Origin: Maridesulfovibrio sp.
GTDB lineage: Bacteria > Desulfobacterota > Desulfovibrionia > Desulfovibrionales > Desulfovibrionaceae
Assembly (NCBI RefSeq): GCF_963667685.1
Contig: NZ_OY763930.1
Location: forward strand, 1,967,501-2,031,500
Length of the DNA stretch: 64,000 nucleotides
Direction of reading: 5' to 3'
The position numbers and the translations under genes are program-made. Positions 17,219-26,516 of this stretch are shown here, one piece after another. The notes below the pieces were generated by a model that saw only the letters and a program-made list of their open reading frames with translations, was not told the DNA's origin and searched no databases. Each line of letters opens with the position of its first letter. The stretch's first letter is position 1.

Positions 17219-18352
17219 CTATTTTTTACATTTGCCTTTTTTGCCGCCGCCGTAGAGCACATCCACTGTGCCTTCCACGTTTTCATCAGAGACAACTGTT
17301 CTGATTCCGTTGGCGGCCAAGATTTTCTTGGGGGTGTCCCCGGCTGCGGCGCAGAGCAGCACGAAACAGTCATTCAGAATTGCGGATAGTTTTTCCCAGC
17401 GGGACTCGCCGCCGCCCGGTTCAGGAGCCTGTCTTGTCTCCAGTAAACAGGCCAATCCATCTTCGCGCGGACCGTAGATCAGAATTTTACGGGCGTGGCC
17501 CAGATGCATATCGATATCCATACCGCTTGAACTGGCCACCGCTACATTGGGGCGGTTTTTACTCGGTTTAGGCAGGGAGCTTGATATGGGTGTTTCCGGC
17601 TCAATGGATGCTCCGCATTTGAGCCACGGGTCCATAAGCTTAATATGCTTTGCGGCAAGCTCGCGGGCTGTAGCCACGGCTTCATTGCCGACTTCTGAAA
17701 ATTCGCTTTCCTTTTCAGGAATGAAGAAAGGAAGCCCCATTATTTCAGCGCCCAGTGCTTTTACCGCAAGTGCAATGCTTTCAATCTGATCAACATTTTC
17801 AGAATATATTGTGGTGTTGACCTTCACGGTCAGCCCTGCTTTCGTAAAAGCCTTTATGGATGCAGCCTGTTCTTTCATGAGCATCTTGCAGGCTTCGGGC
17901 AGGGGGATGTTTTTGGTGGAAGGGCGAATCCATGCATAAATTTTTTCTGCGGTATCAGAATCCGCTGCATCCACCAGAACAGTAATGTGGGAAATATTGA
18001 GTTCTGCAAGTTTTTCAGCGTATTTTTCGCCGCCAATGCCCAAAGTAGTAAGGCAGAGAGTCATGCGGGGATATCTGTCCCTGACCATCTTGAGTGTTTT
18101 GTAGGTGGCGTCAAAATCCGCAAGAGGATCGCCAGGACCGGTAATACCGACAACTTTGATTTTCTGACCGGAATTGATCCGATCTTCAAGCATGGCAACC
18201 GCATCCTCAGGCATCATGGCTGCCGGAAGTTTGCTTTCAGGAGCGAATTTGGTTCTGGCAAAGGTCTTCGGAGCAACCGGAAGGTGAATCCGGCCAACGG
18301 AGGCGCGGGAGGACGGACCGAAACAGGGATGTGAAGAAGTTGAAGTAGTCAT
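17219..18352 (-). CDS. NifB-like protein lacking all radical SAM cluster cysteines, with NifX-like domain
   Basis: The 377-residue protein aligns without gaps with the NifB of this operon over the first 45 residues: HPCF and GRIHLPVAPK are kept, but NifB C19, C30, C34, C37 and C43 are V19, T30, T34, A37 and P43 here. The radical SAM barrel is still recognisable (VVGITGPGDPLADF, then LTVKVNTTIYSEN), and the HCRRC region keeps at most one Cys. The C-terminus (about 265-370) is a good NifX/NifB cofactor-binding domain (RPNVAVASSSG, MHLGHARK). It cannot bind the SAM cluster in the normal way, so it may be a carrier, chaperone or scaffold for NifB-co or FeMo-co. The frame is intact, with a good ribosome site, so it is not a decayed gene. 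It lies between nifK and the ferredoxin gene. Confidence 0.9.
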   Translation of the reverse strand: MTTSTSSHPCFGPSSRASVGRIHLPVAPKTFARTKFAPESKLPAAMMPEDAVAMLEDRINSGQKIKVVGITGPGDPLADFDATYKTLKMVRDRYPRMTLCLTTLGIGGEKYAEKLAELNISHITVLVDAADSDTAEKIYAWIRPSTKNIPLPEACKMLMKEQAASIKAFTKAGLTVKVNTTIYSENVDQIESIALAVKALGAEIMGLPFFIPEKESEFSEVGNEAVATARELAAKHIKLMDPWLKCGASIEPETPISSSLPKPSKNRPNVAVASSSGMDIDMHLGHARKILIYGPREDGLACLLETRQAPEPGGGESRWEKLSAILNDCFVLLCAAAGDTPKKILAANGIRTVVSDENVEGTVDVLYGGGKKGKCKK

Positions 18353-18410
18353 TTGGTGCTCCGTTATTTCCCCTGCGGCGGAGGAAAAGCCGCAGGGGAA
18401 ATCATAGTAA

Positions 18411-19784
18411 TTAAAGTACGAGTTCGAATGTTTCTTCGGGGGAGTCGCGGTCTTTGCGATCCAGCAACAGTCCGAGAATTTTTTCCAGCAACCTCAGGCC
18501 GCCTTTGTAACCCACGGTTGGGAAGTACTGGTGTCCCTGGCGGTCAGTGATGGGGAAGCCCCAGCGCAGGAACGGGATGTCTTCATCGCGGGCAATGTAC
18601 TTGCCGTATGAGTTACCTATAAGCAGGTCCACAGGCTCGTTTTTGATCCACTGATGCATGAGGAACATGTCGCCTTTCGCTTTGACCTTGCATTCGTAAG
18701 GCATATCGGCGGTGAGTTCCTTGATCCTTTTTTCGAACTTTTTGCCGGGGGTACCGGTAACTACGTAGACCGGGCACATATCGATGGAACGGAGGAACTC
18801 CACCATGGAGATGAGCTGGTCGGGATCACCGTAAATGGCGACCTTCTTGCCGTAGAAGTACTGGTGCATGTCAGAGATCATATCCACCAGCTGTCCACGC
18901 TCGTAGGAGATGGTGTCAGGTATGGAGGCCCCGGCCACGGTGCGCAGCACATCGAGGAAACGGTCAGTTGCCTGTAGTCCGAAGGGCATATCCATCACGG
19001 TGCAGGGCACCTTATGTTTGGAGTCTAACCAGCGGGCGCCGTCAGCGGAGCACCATTCGCCTAGTGCGATTGAACCGATCGCCTGTCCAGCTTCCCTGAG
19101 TTCTTTGATGGTTACGCCGCCGTCGGGGAACATCTTGTATTCGCCGCTTAGGGGACCGTTGAGAACACCGGAGGTATCCGGGAACATGGTGATATCTACG
19201 TCTATCATGGCGCAAATACGTTTGATTTCTTCCATGTCGCATGGTTCCACCCAGCCGGGGAGGATGTTGACTTTGCCGTTTTTCTTGGAAGTCGGCTCGG
19301 CCAATTGGGCCATGGCTTTAACCATGTTGGAGAAACCGGTTACGTGCGATCCGACGTAACTGGGGGTCGGGGCGCCGAAGACTGTCTTTCCTTCGGGAAT
19401 TTTCCCTTCCTTTGTCGCCTTGGTAATGATCTGGGTCAGGTCGTCACCGATGGTCTCTGAAAGGCAGGTTGTGTGCACGGCGATCACTTCCGGTTCATAA
19501 ACCGTGAAGATGTTGTTGATGGCCTGCAGCAGGTTGGCCTGTCCGCCGAAAACTGAAGCACCTTCGGTAAAGGAACTGGTTGCTGCGGAGATGGGTTCCT
19601 TATAATGTCTGGTCAGCATTGACCGGTGATATGCACAGCAGCCCTGTGAACCATGTGAGTGGGGCAGGCAGCCTTTGATACCCAGCGCAGCATACATGGC
19701 GCCGATGGGCTGACAGGTCTTGGCCGGGTTAACCACCAGTGATTTGCGTTCCTTAATTTCTGTGGGGGTGTGTCTTAGTAACAT
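18411..19784 (-). CDS. nifK: Nitrogenase MoFe protein beta chain NifK
   Basis: NifK carries half of the P-cluster and, with NifD, reduces N2. The 457-residue protein shows PAKTCQPIGAMYAALGIKGC, then HSHGSQGCCAYHRSMLTRH and VHTTCLSETIGDD, which hold the P-cluster cysteines. It lacks the roughly 50-residue N-terminal extension of Azotobacter NifK, as in clostridial and other anaerobe enzymes. The start has GGAGATTTAGAC before ATG. It follows nifD by 12 bases. Confidence 0.98.
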   Translation of the reverse strand: MLLRHTPTEIKERKSLVVNPAKTCQPIGAMYAALGIKGCLPHSHGSQGCCAYHRSMLTRHYKEPISAATSSFTEGASVFGGQANLLQAINNIFTVYEPEVIAVHTTCLSETIGDDLTQIITKATKEGKIPEGKTVFGAPTPSYVGSHVTGFSNMVKAMAQLAEPTSKKNGKVNILPGWVEPCDMEEIKRICAMIDVDITMFPDTSGVLNGPLSGEYKMFPDGGVTIKELREAGQAIGSIALGEWCSADGARWLDSKHKVPCTVMDMPFGLQATDRFLDVLRTVAGASIPDTISYERGQLVDMISDMHQYFYGKKVAIYGDPDQLISMVEFLRSIDMCPVYVVTGTPGKKFEKRIKELTADMPYECKVKAKGDMFLMHQWIKNEPVDLLIGNSYGKYIARDEDIPFLRWGFPITDRQGHQYFPTVGYKGGLRLLEKILGLLLDRKDRDSPEETFELVL

Positions 19785-19796
19785 GTCTAAATCTCC

Positions 19797-21431
19797 TTAT
19801 TCCCACACGAAAGTAGCGGTGAGCTCTGGGTTTTCCTGCCAGGGGGCCTTCATGTAGCTCCAGACTTTACTGCCCACGAGGCGGTCGATTTCAGTATAGA
19901 AGTTGATCGCGCCTTTGAATCCTGCGTATGGTCCGCCGGAGTCGTAGCTGTGCAGCTGTTTCATGGGTACACCAAGTTTCTGGATGGAGTATTTCTCCTT
20001 GATACCTGCGCAGAAAAGGTCCGGTTTGAGGAGTTCCACCAGCTTTTCAGCTTCATACTGGTTCAGGTCGTCGACAATGATGGTTCCTTTGTCCATATCC
20101 GGGTTGAGTCCTTCATAATGTTTGAACTCGTAACCTGCGTCTTCAAGGGCTTTGATTTCAGCCTCGGTTTTGCGTGGTTTATAAAGTTTAGGATCGGCTT
20201 CAACTTCGATTTCTTCGATGTTTCGTGAATCCGCATCCACTTTAATTTCCGGAATTACGCGGCGGCCTTCATAGTCATCACGGTGGCCGAATTCATAACC
20301 TGCAGAAAGGGTCTTCATGCCCATTTCATTGAACAGTTCCTGATAGTGGTGTGCACGGGATCCGCCTACGAAGAGCATTGCTGTTTTGCCTTCGGTACGG
20401 GAACGGACATCTTCGGCAACGGCCTTCACCTCTGGCATTTCCTCAGCGATAACTTCTTCGATTTTATCGATAAGTTTCTTGTCGCCAAAGTATTCGCCGA
20501 TTTTACGCAGGGATTTGGCGGTTGCTTCAGCACCGATAAAGTTAACCTTGATCCACGGGATGCCGTATTTAGTCTCCAGCATGTCAGCCACGTAGTTGAT
20601 GGAGCGGTGGCACATGACACAGCTCAGGTCCGCGTGCTGCGCAGATGCGAACTGGTCGTATGTTGAGTTGCCCGAGAATGTTGCGATGTTGGTAATGCCG
20701 CATTTCTTAAAGATACGGTCAATCTCGAAACCGTCACCGCCGATGTTATACTCACCGAGCAGGTTGATTTTATATTCCTCGGTGCGGGGTTCTTCGTTTT
20801 CACCAACCAGATGAGTGAAGACCTGGTTGTTGGCAATATGGTGACCTGCTGACTGGGAAACACCTTTATAACCTTCGCAGGAGAAGGCGAAGACGTTGCA
20901 GTCGCCGAGTTTAGCTTTCATTTTTCTTGCAACGGCGTGGACATCGTCACCGATCAGCCCTACCGGGCAGGTGGAGAAGACGCAGATACCTTTGGGGTGA
21001 AAAAGATCGTATGCTTCCTGAATAGCCGCTTCGAGTTTCTTTTCACCGCCGAAGATGATGTCCTGATCCTGCATATCTGTTGAAAAGCAGTAGGGCATGT
21101 AGTTCTCACCGTCCGGGCCGGCAGAGGTCTGGTTACGGCGGGTCAGCCAGGAATAGAATCCGCAGCCGATGGGGCCGTGGGTAATGTTCACGATGTCGCG
21201 GGTGGGGCCCATGATAACGCCCTTACAGCCTGCATAGGTACAGCCGCGCATGGTGATGATACCGGGAATGGTTCTTACGTTGGCGACGATTTCGGGCGGA
21301 GCCTCGCTTTCAGTCGCTTCATTGATCATTATCTGTTTGGCGCGCTTGCGGGCAACCTTGGGCGGATACTTCTTCAGAAGTTCTTCCTTGATGTCCGCCG
21401 GGTCCCACTGCACCACTTTTGTCTTACTCAT
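19797..21431 (-). CDS. nifD: Nitrogenase MoFe protein alpha chain NifD
   Basis: NifD holds FeMo-co, the site of N2 reduction. The 544-residue protein shows the P-cluster region (TMRGCTYAGCKGV, then ITHGPIGCGFYSW), the CPVGLIGDDV segment, the cofactor Cys region and the late His region. A charged insert at about residues 385-440 (KVDADSRNIEEIEVEADPKL onward) is the extra loop found in NifD of clostridia and other anaerobes and is absent from Azotobacter. This with the short NifK supports an anaerobe-type Mo nitrogenase. Vanadium or iron-only types are unlikely because no anfG/vnfG-type delta subunit gene lies between nifD and nifK. Confidence 0.98.
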   Translation of the reverse strand: MSKTKVVQWDPADIKEELLKKYPPKVARKRAKQIMINEATESEAPPEIVANVRTIPGIITMRGCTYAGCKGVIMGPTRDIVNITHGPIGCGFYSWLTRRNQTSAGPDGENYMPYCFSTDMQDQDIIFGGEKKLEAAIQEAYDLFHPKGICVFSTCPVGLIGDDVHAVARKMKAKLGDCNVFAFSCEGYKGVSQSAGHHIANNQVFTHLVGENEEPRTEEYKINLLGEYNIGGDGFEIDRIFKKCGITNIATFSGNSTYDQFASAQHADLSCVMCHRSINYVADMLETKYGIPWIKVNFIGAEATAKSLRKIGEYFGDKKLIDKIEEVIAEEMPEVKAVAEDVRSRTEGKTAMLFVGGSRAHHYQELFNEMGMKTLSAGYEFGHRDDYEGRRVIPEIKVDADSRNIEEIEVEADPKLYKPRKTEAEIKALEDAGYEFKHYEGLNPDMDKGTIIVDDLNQYEAEKLVELLKPDLFCAGIKEKYSIQKLGVPMKQLHSYDSGGPYAGFKGAINFYTEIDRLVGSKVWSYMKAPWQENPELTATFVWE

Positions 21432-21452
21432 GATTTCTCTCTCCTTCAGTGG

Positions 21453-21827
21453 TTAGGCGATGGACTTAGCGCCTGTTTCCCCAGTTCTGACTCTTACCGC
21501 ATCGCCTATGGGGCAGATGAAGATCTTTCCGTCACCGGGTTTACCGGTTCTGTTGACCTTGATAATTTCTTCGACGACTGCGTCCACTGATTCTTCAGGG
21601 ACAACTGCGGTGAGGATTCGTTTCGGGTAGAGCTTTCCTTTTTCTCCGAGAACTGCCGCGGCTTCTTCATAGCCTTCTTCTGCGCCTTCGAGGACTGCGG
21701 TGTTTACAAAACCTTTTCCCCGGCCCTGCGCTTCGTGGGCGAAGAAGGCGTCGATACCTGCTTCGGTGAGGGCTGCTTTGGTGCGGTTCATCATGTTCAT
21801 CCGCACAACTGCGATGACTTCTTTCAT
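21453..21827 (-). CDS. nifI2: Nitrogen-regulatory PII-like protein NifI2
   Basis: The 124-residue protein has the PII fold (MKEVIAVVRMNMMNRTKAAL, a T-loop region near 35-60, and a late KPGDGKIFICPI strand). In methanogens NifI1 and NifI2 together block nitrogenase when ammonium is present, relieved by 2-oxoglutarate and ATP. The placement between nifH and nifD is the mark of this system. I start at ATG 21827, with GAGGAGG just before it; the longer start at 21842 would lie upstream of that site. It begins right after the nifI1 stop (TAGC-ATG). Confidence 0.95.
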   Translation of the reverse strand: MKEVIAVVRMNMMNRTKAALTEAGIDAFFAHEAQGRGKGFVNTAVLEGAEEGYEEAAAVLGEKGKLYPKRILTAVVPEESVDAVVEEIIKVNRTGKPGDGKIFICPIGDAVRVRTGETGAKSIA

Positions 21828-21828
21828 G

Positions 21829-22176
21829 CTATGCCTCCTCAACCGGAGCCGCTTCGTTTATGCCGGAGCTGATGGTGTAGACATCTTCAACATCGGTTAC
21901 GAAAATTTTCCCGTCACCGAATGCGCCTTTAGTTCCTGAGCGGGCTGCATCCATTATGGTGCTGATTACAAAGTCTTTATCTTCAGCTTTGACCACGCTC
22001 ATGAGCATAGTCTTGGGAATTTCGTCGTAGGTTACTTCACCGATTTTGATGCCGCGCTGCTTACCACGGCCAGCCACGGAATATTTGGTTACTGCGGGGT
22101 ATCCGTTGTCCATAAGTGCGGCCAGTACGTCATCCGCTTTTTCCGGTCTTACGATTGCTCTCACCATGATCATCAT
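21829..22176 (-). CDS. nifI1: Nitrogen-regulatory PII-like protein NifI1
   Basis: The 115-residue protein starts MMIMVRAIVRPEKADDVLAA and contains VAGRGKQRGIKIG, a T-loop-like EVTYDEIPK, and the late FGDGKIFVTDVEDVYTISSG strand, as in NifI1. It works with NifI2 in post-translational nitrogenase switch-off. It lies 51 bases after nifH and overlaps closely with nifI2, so the pair are probably made in fixed ratio. The exact start among three clustered ATG codons (22165-22176) is unsure. Confidence 0.95.
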   Translation of the reverse strand: MMIMVRAIVRPEKADDVLAALMDNGYPAVTKYSVAGRGKQRGIKIGEVTYDEIPKTMLMSVVKAEDKDFVISTIMDAARSGTKGAFGDGKIFVTDVEDVYTISSGINEAAPVEEA

Positions 22177-22227
22177 TTTAGTTCTCTCCTTGCTCTGCTG
22201 TTTGGGATTCAGTGTGCTGCGTTGCTG

Positions 22228-23151
<924 letters not shown>

Positions 23152-23322
23152 TTATGAATATAAAATTTGGAAAACAAGAAAAAAACCAAACTGCGAAAAA
23201 TGTAGATTGCTACGAAATAAATATACAAATATGTCGCAAAATACATTTTTGAATGTTGTGCGTGGTCGGTAATATGAAGAGGATATTATATAAATTAAGG
23301 TAGATAACAGGCTGGTTCTCTT

Positions 23323-23338
23323 TGGCATCAAAAATGCT
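23323..23338 (+). promoter_or_regulatory. Sigma54 promoter of nifV
   Basis: TGGCATCAAAAATGCT has GG and GC ten bases apart and fits the -24/-12 consensus with small changes. The start would be near 23349, 29 bases before the nifV ATG, with CGGAG as ribosome site between. Confidence 0.75.
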
Positions 23339-23377
23339 CAGTGGATTCCATAAACTTAAATTTATCGGAGTATCACA

Positions 23378-24484
23378 ATGTTGATCGATACCACCCTGCG
23401 TGAAGGCGCACAGTTGTTCGGGGCATATTTCAATTTGGAAACCCGTAAGCGCATCGCATCCTCACTCATCGCCATGGGCGTGGATGAGATAGAGCTGGGC
23501 TGGGTCGGACAGGAAGACCTGCCTCATTTTGCAGAATATGCACTTAGGCTCGGCGGCTCCACCGCCCTGAGTGTCTGGTCCCCCTGCCGGGAAAAAGATA
23601 TCGAGTCCGCTGCAAGGCTGGGATTGAAACGAATAAATATTGGAGTCCCTGTCTCGGACCTGCATATTGAGAAAAGGCTTGATTCAGACCGTCAGGCCAT
23701 ATTGCGCAGGCTTGCTTCTGCCGTGCGTAAGGCCTCGGTTTGCGGGTTTGAATATATTTCCGTGGGGCTTGAGGATATATCCCGTGCAGATGGTGACTTC
23801 GCCCTTTCCATGGCATTGCATGCTGAGGTCTGCGGAGCATCCAGAGTCCGGCTGGCGGATTCATTGGGTCAACTTACTCCCCTTGCCATGGAAAAGCTGG
23901 TCAGAAGATTTAGAGAAAAAGTGAATATAGATATTGCCGTGCATTGCCATGATGATTTCGGTATGGCCACAGCCAATTCTTTTACCGCCCTTGAGTCCGG
24001 AGCAGAATACGCGGATTGCTCGGTAGTCGGTATCGGTGAGCGTTCTGGAATTGCTGCCACAGAGGAGCTGGTAGCCAGGCTGGCATTGCGCGAGGGTAAC
24101 ACCCGTTATTCAACCTGTGTTCTTAAGGATATCTGTATTCTGGTTGCCTCAGCCGCCAAAGTCGCTATTCCGCGCACCAAGGCCGTGGTCGGCACAGACA
24201 TATTTGCCTGCGAATCAGGGCTGCATTCTCATGCACTAAGCAAATCACCGGAGCTTTTCGAACCTTATGATCCCGACTCTGTTGGCACATCCCGCAAGGT
24301 GGCTGTGGGAGGCAAGAGCGGACGCGCCGCAGTGCGCAATGCCCTTAATGAATACGGTATAGACTGCGGTACGGACAATCTCACAACTCTTACCAAGGCC
24401 GTGCGGCAGCTTTCCCTGCGTCTTGAACGGCCGCTTACTCGTAGTGAATTTATTAAGCTTAATGACGGAGAAGTCTACTCATGA
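23378..24484 (+). CDS. nifV: Homocitrate synthase NifV
   Basis: NifV condenses acetyl-CoA with 2-oxoglutarate to homocitrate, the organic ligand of FeMo-co. The 368-residue protein starts with the DRE-TIM motif DTTLREGAQ and has the HCHDDFGMATAN metal-binding segment, ECADCSVVGIGERSG-like region and GLHSHA. A role in leucine or lysine synthesis is less likely because it is short, lacks a regulatory C-domain and is divergent from nifH with its own sigma54 promoter. It overlaps the next gene by four bases (ATGA). Confidence 0.94.
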   Translation: MLIDTTLREGAQLFGAYFNLETRKRIASSLIAMGVDEIELGWVGQEDLPHFAEYALRLGGSTALSVWSPCREKDIESAARLGLKRINIGVPVSDLHIEKRLDSDRQAILRRLASAVRKASVCGFEYISVGLEDISRADGDFALSMALHAEVCGASRVRLADSLGQLTPLAMEKLVRRFREKVNIDIAVHCHDDFGMATANSFTALESGAEYADCSVVGIGERSGIAATEELVARLALREGNTRYSTCVLKDICILVASAAKVAIPRTKAVVGTDIFACESGLHSHALSKSPELFEPYDPDSVGTSRKVAVGGKSGRAAVRNALNEYGIDCGTDNLTTLTKAVRQLSLRLERPLTRSEFIKLNDGEVYS

Positions 24485-25347
24485 ACACTTTAAGGCGGGT
24501 TTATTCAACTGAGGCAGGTGAGCTTGTGGCCCAGCATTCCACCGATGACCTGCGCCGTAAGACTCTTCAGCCGGTGCAGACATATGCCAACGGCACGGTG
24601 AAGTCCCTGCCGCTGGAAGAGCGTACTCCCATCTTCACTCCGCTGGGAATCATTGAGGCTGAGATGGTTACCTTTTATGAGTCCGGAAGGTTGAAGCGGG
24701 TTTTCCCGCTTAATGGTAAACTGTCAGGGTATTGGAGTCAGGAGGATGAGGGCAGATTGGCTGATGCGGTAACCATCGACACCCCGGCTGGAACTATTAA
24801 TGCGAAGGTGATCAGTCTTTGCTTCTTTGAGGACGGCAGTTTGCGTTCTTTGACCCTCTGGCCGGGAGAGACACTGAGTGTGGAAACCCCGGTAGGGCGC
24901 GTTGAGACCCGTGTAGGAATCAGTTTCAGCCCGACGGGACGAATTCGCTCTCTGGAACCGGCAGAACCGACTCCAGTGCAGACGCGAATCGGCATGGTTA
25001 CGGCCTTTGATCCCGATGCTGTTGGTATTACCGGAGATTTGAATTCGCTGGTATTTGATAACGAAGGTCAGGTTGCTGCTATAAGTACGACGTTGAGTAT
25101 GATCAGCGCACGCCATTCCTCAGGTGGGGAATTTATTTTTGCGCCTGAGTTCAGGGAGTCTCTGTGTTCGGAAAGTGAACGGGAAATTGTACCCATGCGC
25201 ATGCTTTTCGATGGACAGGGGGTCGAGATCGCCAAGAATCCGAAGTCGGAACCGGCATATGTGGCTTTTGCGGACTATGAGATCCGCAGCGCAGCCTTCC
25301 TGCCGCAATTGGATAATTTGTCGATGGGGTTGATGTGTTCTGTATAA
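24481..25347 (+). CDS. MORN-like repeat protein of unknown function, coupled to nifV
   Basis: I do not recognise a named family for this 288-residue protein. It has a repeated unit of about 35-48 residues that begins P-x-G-x-(I/V)-x-(A/T) (TPLG at 53, TPAG at 101, TPVG at 136, TRIG at 168) followed by F-x-x-x-G-x-(L/I)-x-(S/R)-(V/L), such as FYESGRLKRV, FFEDGSLRSL, FSPTGRIRSL and FDNEGQVAAI. This recalls MORN and YwqK-type repeats and predicts a beta-hairpin stack. There is no signal peptide. The start overlaps the nifV stop by ATGA, so it is made with homocitrate synthase. A nif role is inferred from context only. Confidence 0.75.
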   Translation: MNTLRRVYSTEAGELVAQHSTDDLRRKTLQPVQTYANGTVKSLPLEERTPIFTPLGIIEAEMVTFYESGRLKRVFPLNGKLSGYWSQEDEGRLADAVTIDTPAGTINAKVISLCFFEDGSLRSLTLWPGETLSVETPVGRVETRVGISFSPTGRIRSLEPAEPTPVQTRIGMVTAFDPDAVGITGDLNSLVFDNEGQVAAISTTLSMISARHSSGGEFIFAPEFRESLCSESEREIVPMRMLFDGQGVEIAKNPKSEPAYVAFADYEIRSAAFLPQLDNLSMGLMCSV

Positions 25348-25349
25348 AT

Positions 25350-26513
25350 TTACCAATCGTTAAGCTTGCCCATGTCTGAGGTGGGAAGCGAGGGACCGAA
25401 ATTATATTTACCTGGTTTTTCGTGACGGGAAAGTTTATCAATCACCAGATTACGCAGCTCTTTTTCAAGGGCTGCGTTTTCCATTTTGGAGTCGGGAACA
25501 ATGAATGCTTTCAGCCGTTCCCCTTCGTCCGGGCGCATGAGTCTGACCGAACATTCCCTCACTGCGGGATGTGCTTTAAGAACTTCTTCCACCCGTGCCG
25601 GGTAGACATTGATGCCCCCAACCTGCACAGCTTTATCTGAACGTTTAATCGGCCTGAAATTAATTGTTCCCTGCCATTCCAGATTATCCTGTAGTGTGTA
25701 CAATTGCTTGGAGCCGTCTGCTGAGGTCCGTTCAATGGCTGAAAATCCGGCCTGTTGCCAGTGGCCCAACAGTGTGTACATGTCCTCCGGTTTATGACGG
25801 TAGCCGATTCCTCCGGTTTCTGATGAACCGTAAACCTCGGTCATGCGGGTAAGCCCCAGTGTGCAGAGATTTTTAATTGTTTCAGGCGGGCACGGTCCGG
25901 TGGATGTAACCCCGTATACATTTTCGGGGAAACAGCAACGCAGCTTTTCCAGCTTTTTCCAGAGCAGTGGAAAGGCAATTATAAGATCACCGCTGCGCAT
26001 CCTTTGGACTTGTTTGGGACCGGGCATTGGCGGCCAGAATTCAACCGGGATTCTTAAAGCCTTGGGTAGCAGGACGGAAAACAGGAAACCGTAAATATGA
26101 TGACGGGGAACATAGCTTATAATCTGTTTGCGGTTCGCGAAAAGCTTTGCAAGTGAGCATATTTCCTGTTCAAGGTCGCGATACTTTGATCTTGCGGCAA
26201 CTGGTTTTCCAGTACTACCGGAAGTAAAGAAAGTCAGGTGTTGCGGTCTTCCGCCTGTCTCCGCGAAGATAAGCGCAGCCAGCTCGGTTAGGCTCCTGCC
26301 CGCTGGCAGGGGGGATTCTAGGTCGAATTGTACTGCGATTCGTTGGAGAAGTTCATTCTGATTTTGGAAAATTTTATCATCGGGAATGAAGCTGCCGGGC
26401 AGTGATTGATCCTTGCAGAATTCAAGTTTCTGGCTGTAATCCATTTCCGCCAGCACAGCTGAGGATATTATCTCCTCAATCTCCGAAGTGGTGAGAGTCA
26501 GCAGAGCAGACAT
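25350..26513 (-). CDS. AMP-dependent acyl/aryl-CoA or ACP ligase (ApeH-like)
   Basis: The 387-residue protein is a short member of the adenylate-forming enzymes: LTFFTSGSTGKPVAARSKY is the ATP-binding loop, YGSSETGGIG the second core motif, and GGINVYPARVEEVLKAH with a late Lys the C-terminal lid. It would activate a fatty or aromatic acid with ATP and load it on an ACP or CoA. In aryl polyene clusters the similar enzyme starts the chain on the ACP. It is the last gene of a 20-gene run on the minus strand. Its stop is two bases from that of the convergent MORN-like gene. The acid used is unknown. Confidence 0.85.
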   Translation of the reverse strand: MSALLTLTTSEIEEIISSAVLAEMDYSQKLEFCKDQSLPGSFIPDDKIFQNQNELLQRIAVQFDLESPLPAGRSLTELAALIFAETGGRPQHLTFFTSGSTGKPVAARSKYRDLEQEICSLAKLFANRKQIISYVPRHHIYGFLFSVLLPKALRIPVEFWPPMPGPKQVQRMRSGDLIIAFPLLWKKLEKLRCCFPENVYGVTSTGPCPPETIKNLCTLGLTRMTEVYGSSETGGIGYRHKPEDMYTLLGHWQQAGFSAIERTSADGSKQLYTLQDNLEWQGTINFRPIKRSDKAVQVGGINVYPARVEEVLKAHPAVRECSVRLMRPDEGERLKAFIVPDSKMENAALEKELRNLVIDKLSRHEKPGKYNFGPSLPTSDMGKLNDW

Positions 26514-26516
26514 AAT

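Noticed and set aside
17219-18352. Call of the NifB-like gene as a pseudogene
   Set aside because: The frame is complete, the ribosome site is good and the C-terminal domain is well kept, so loss of cysteines looks like a change of role.
23232-23245. Possible NifA site TGTCGCAAAATACA before nifH
   Set aside because: The spacer is eight bases and not ten, so it does not meet the TGT-N10-ACA rule.
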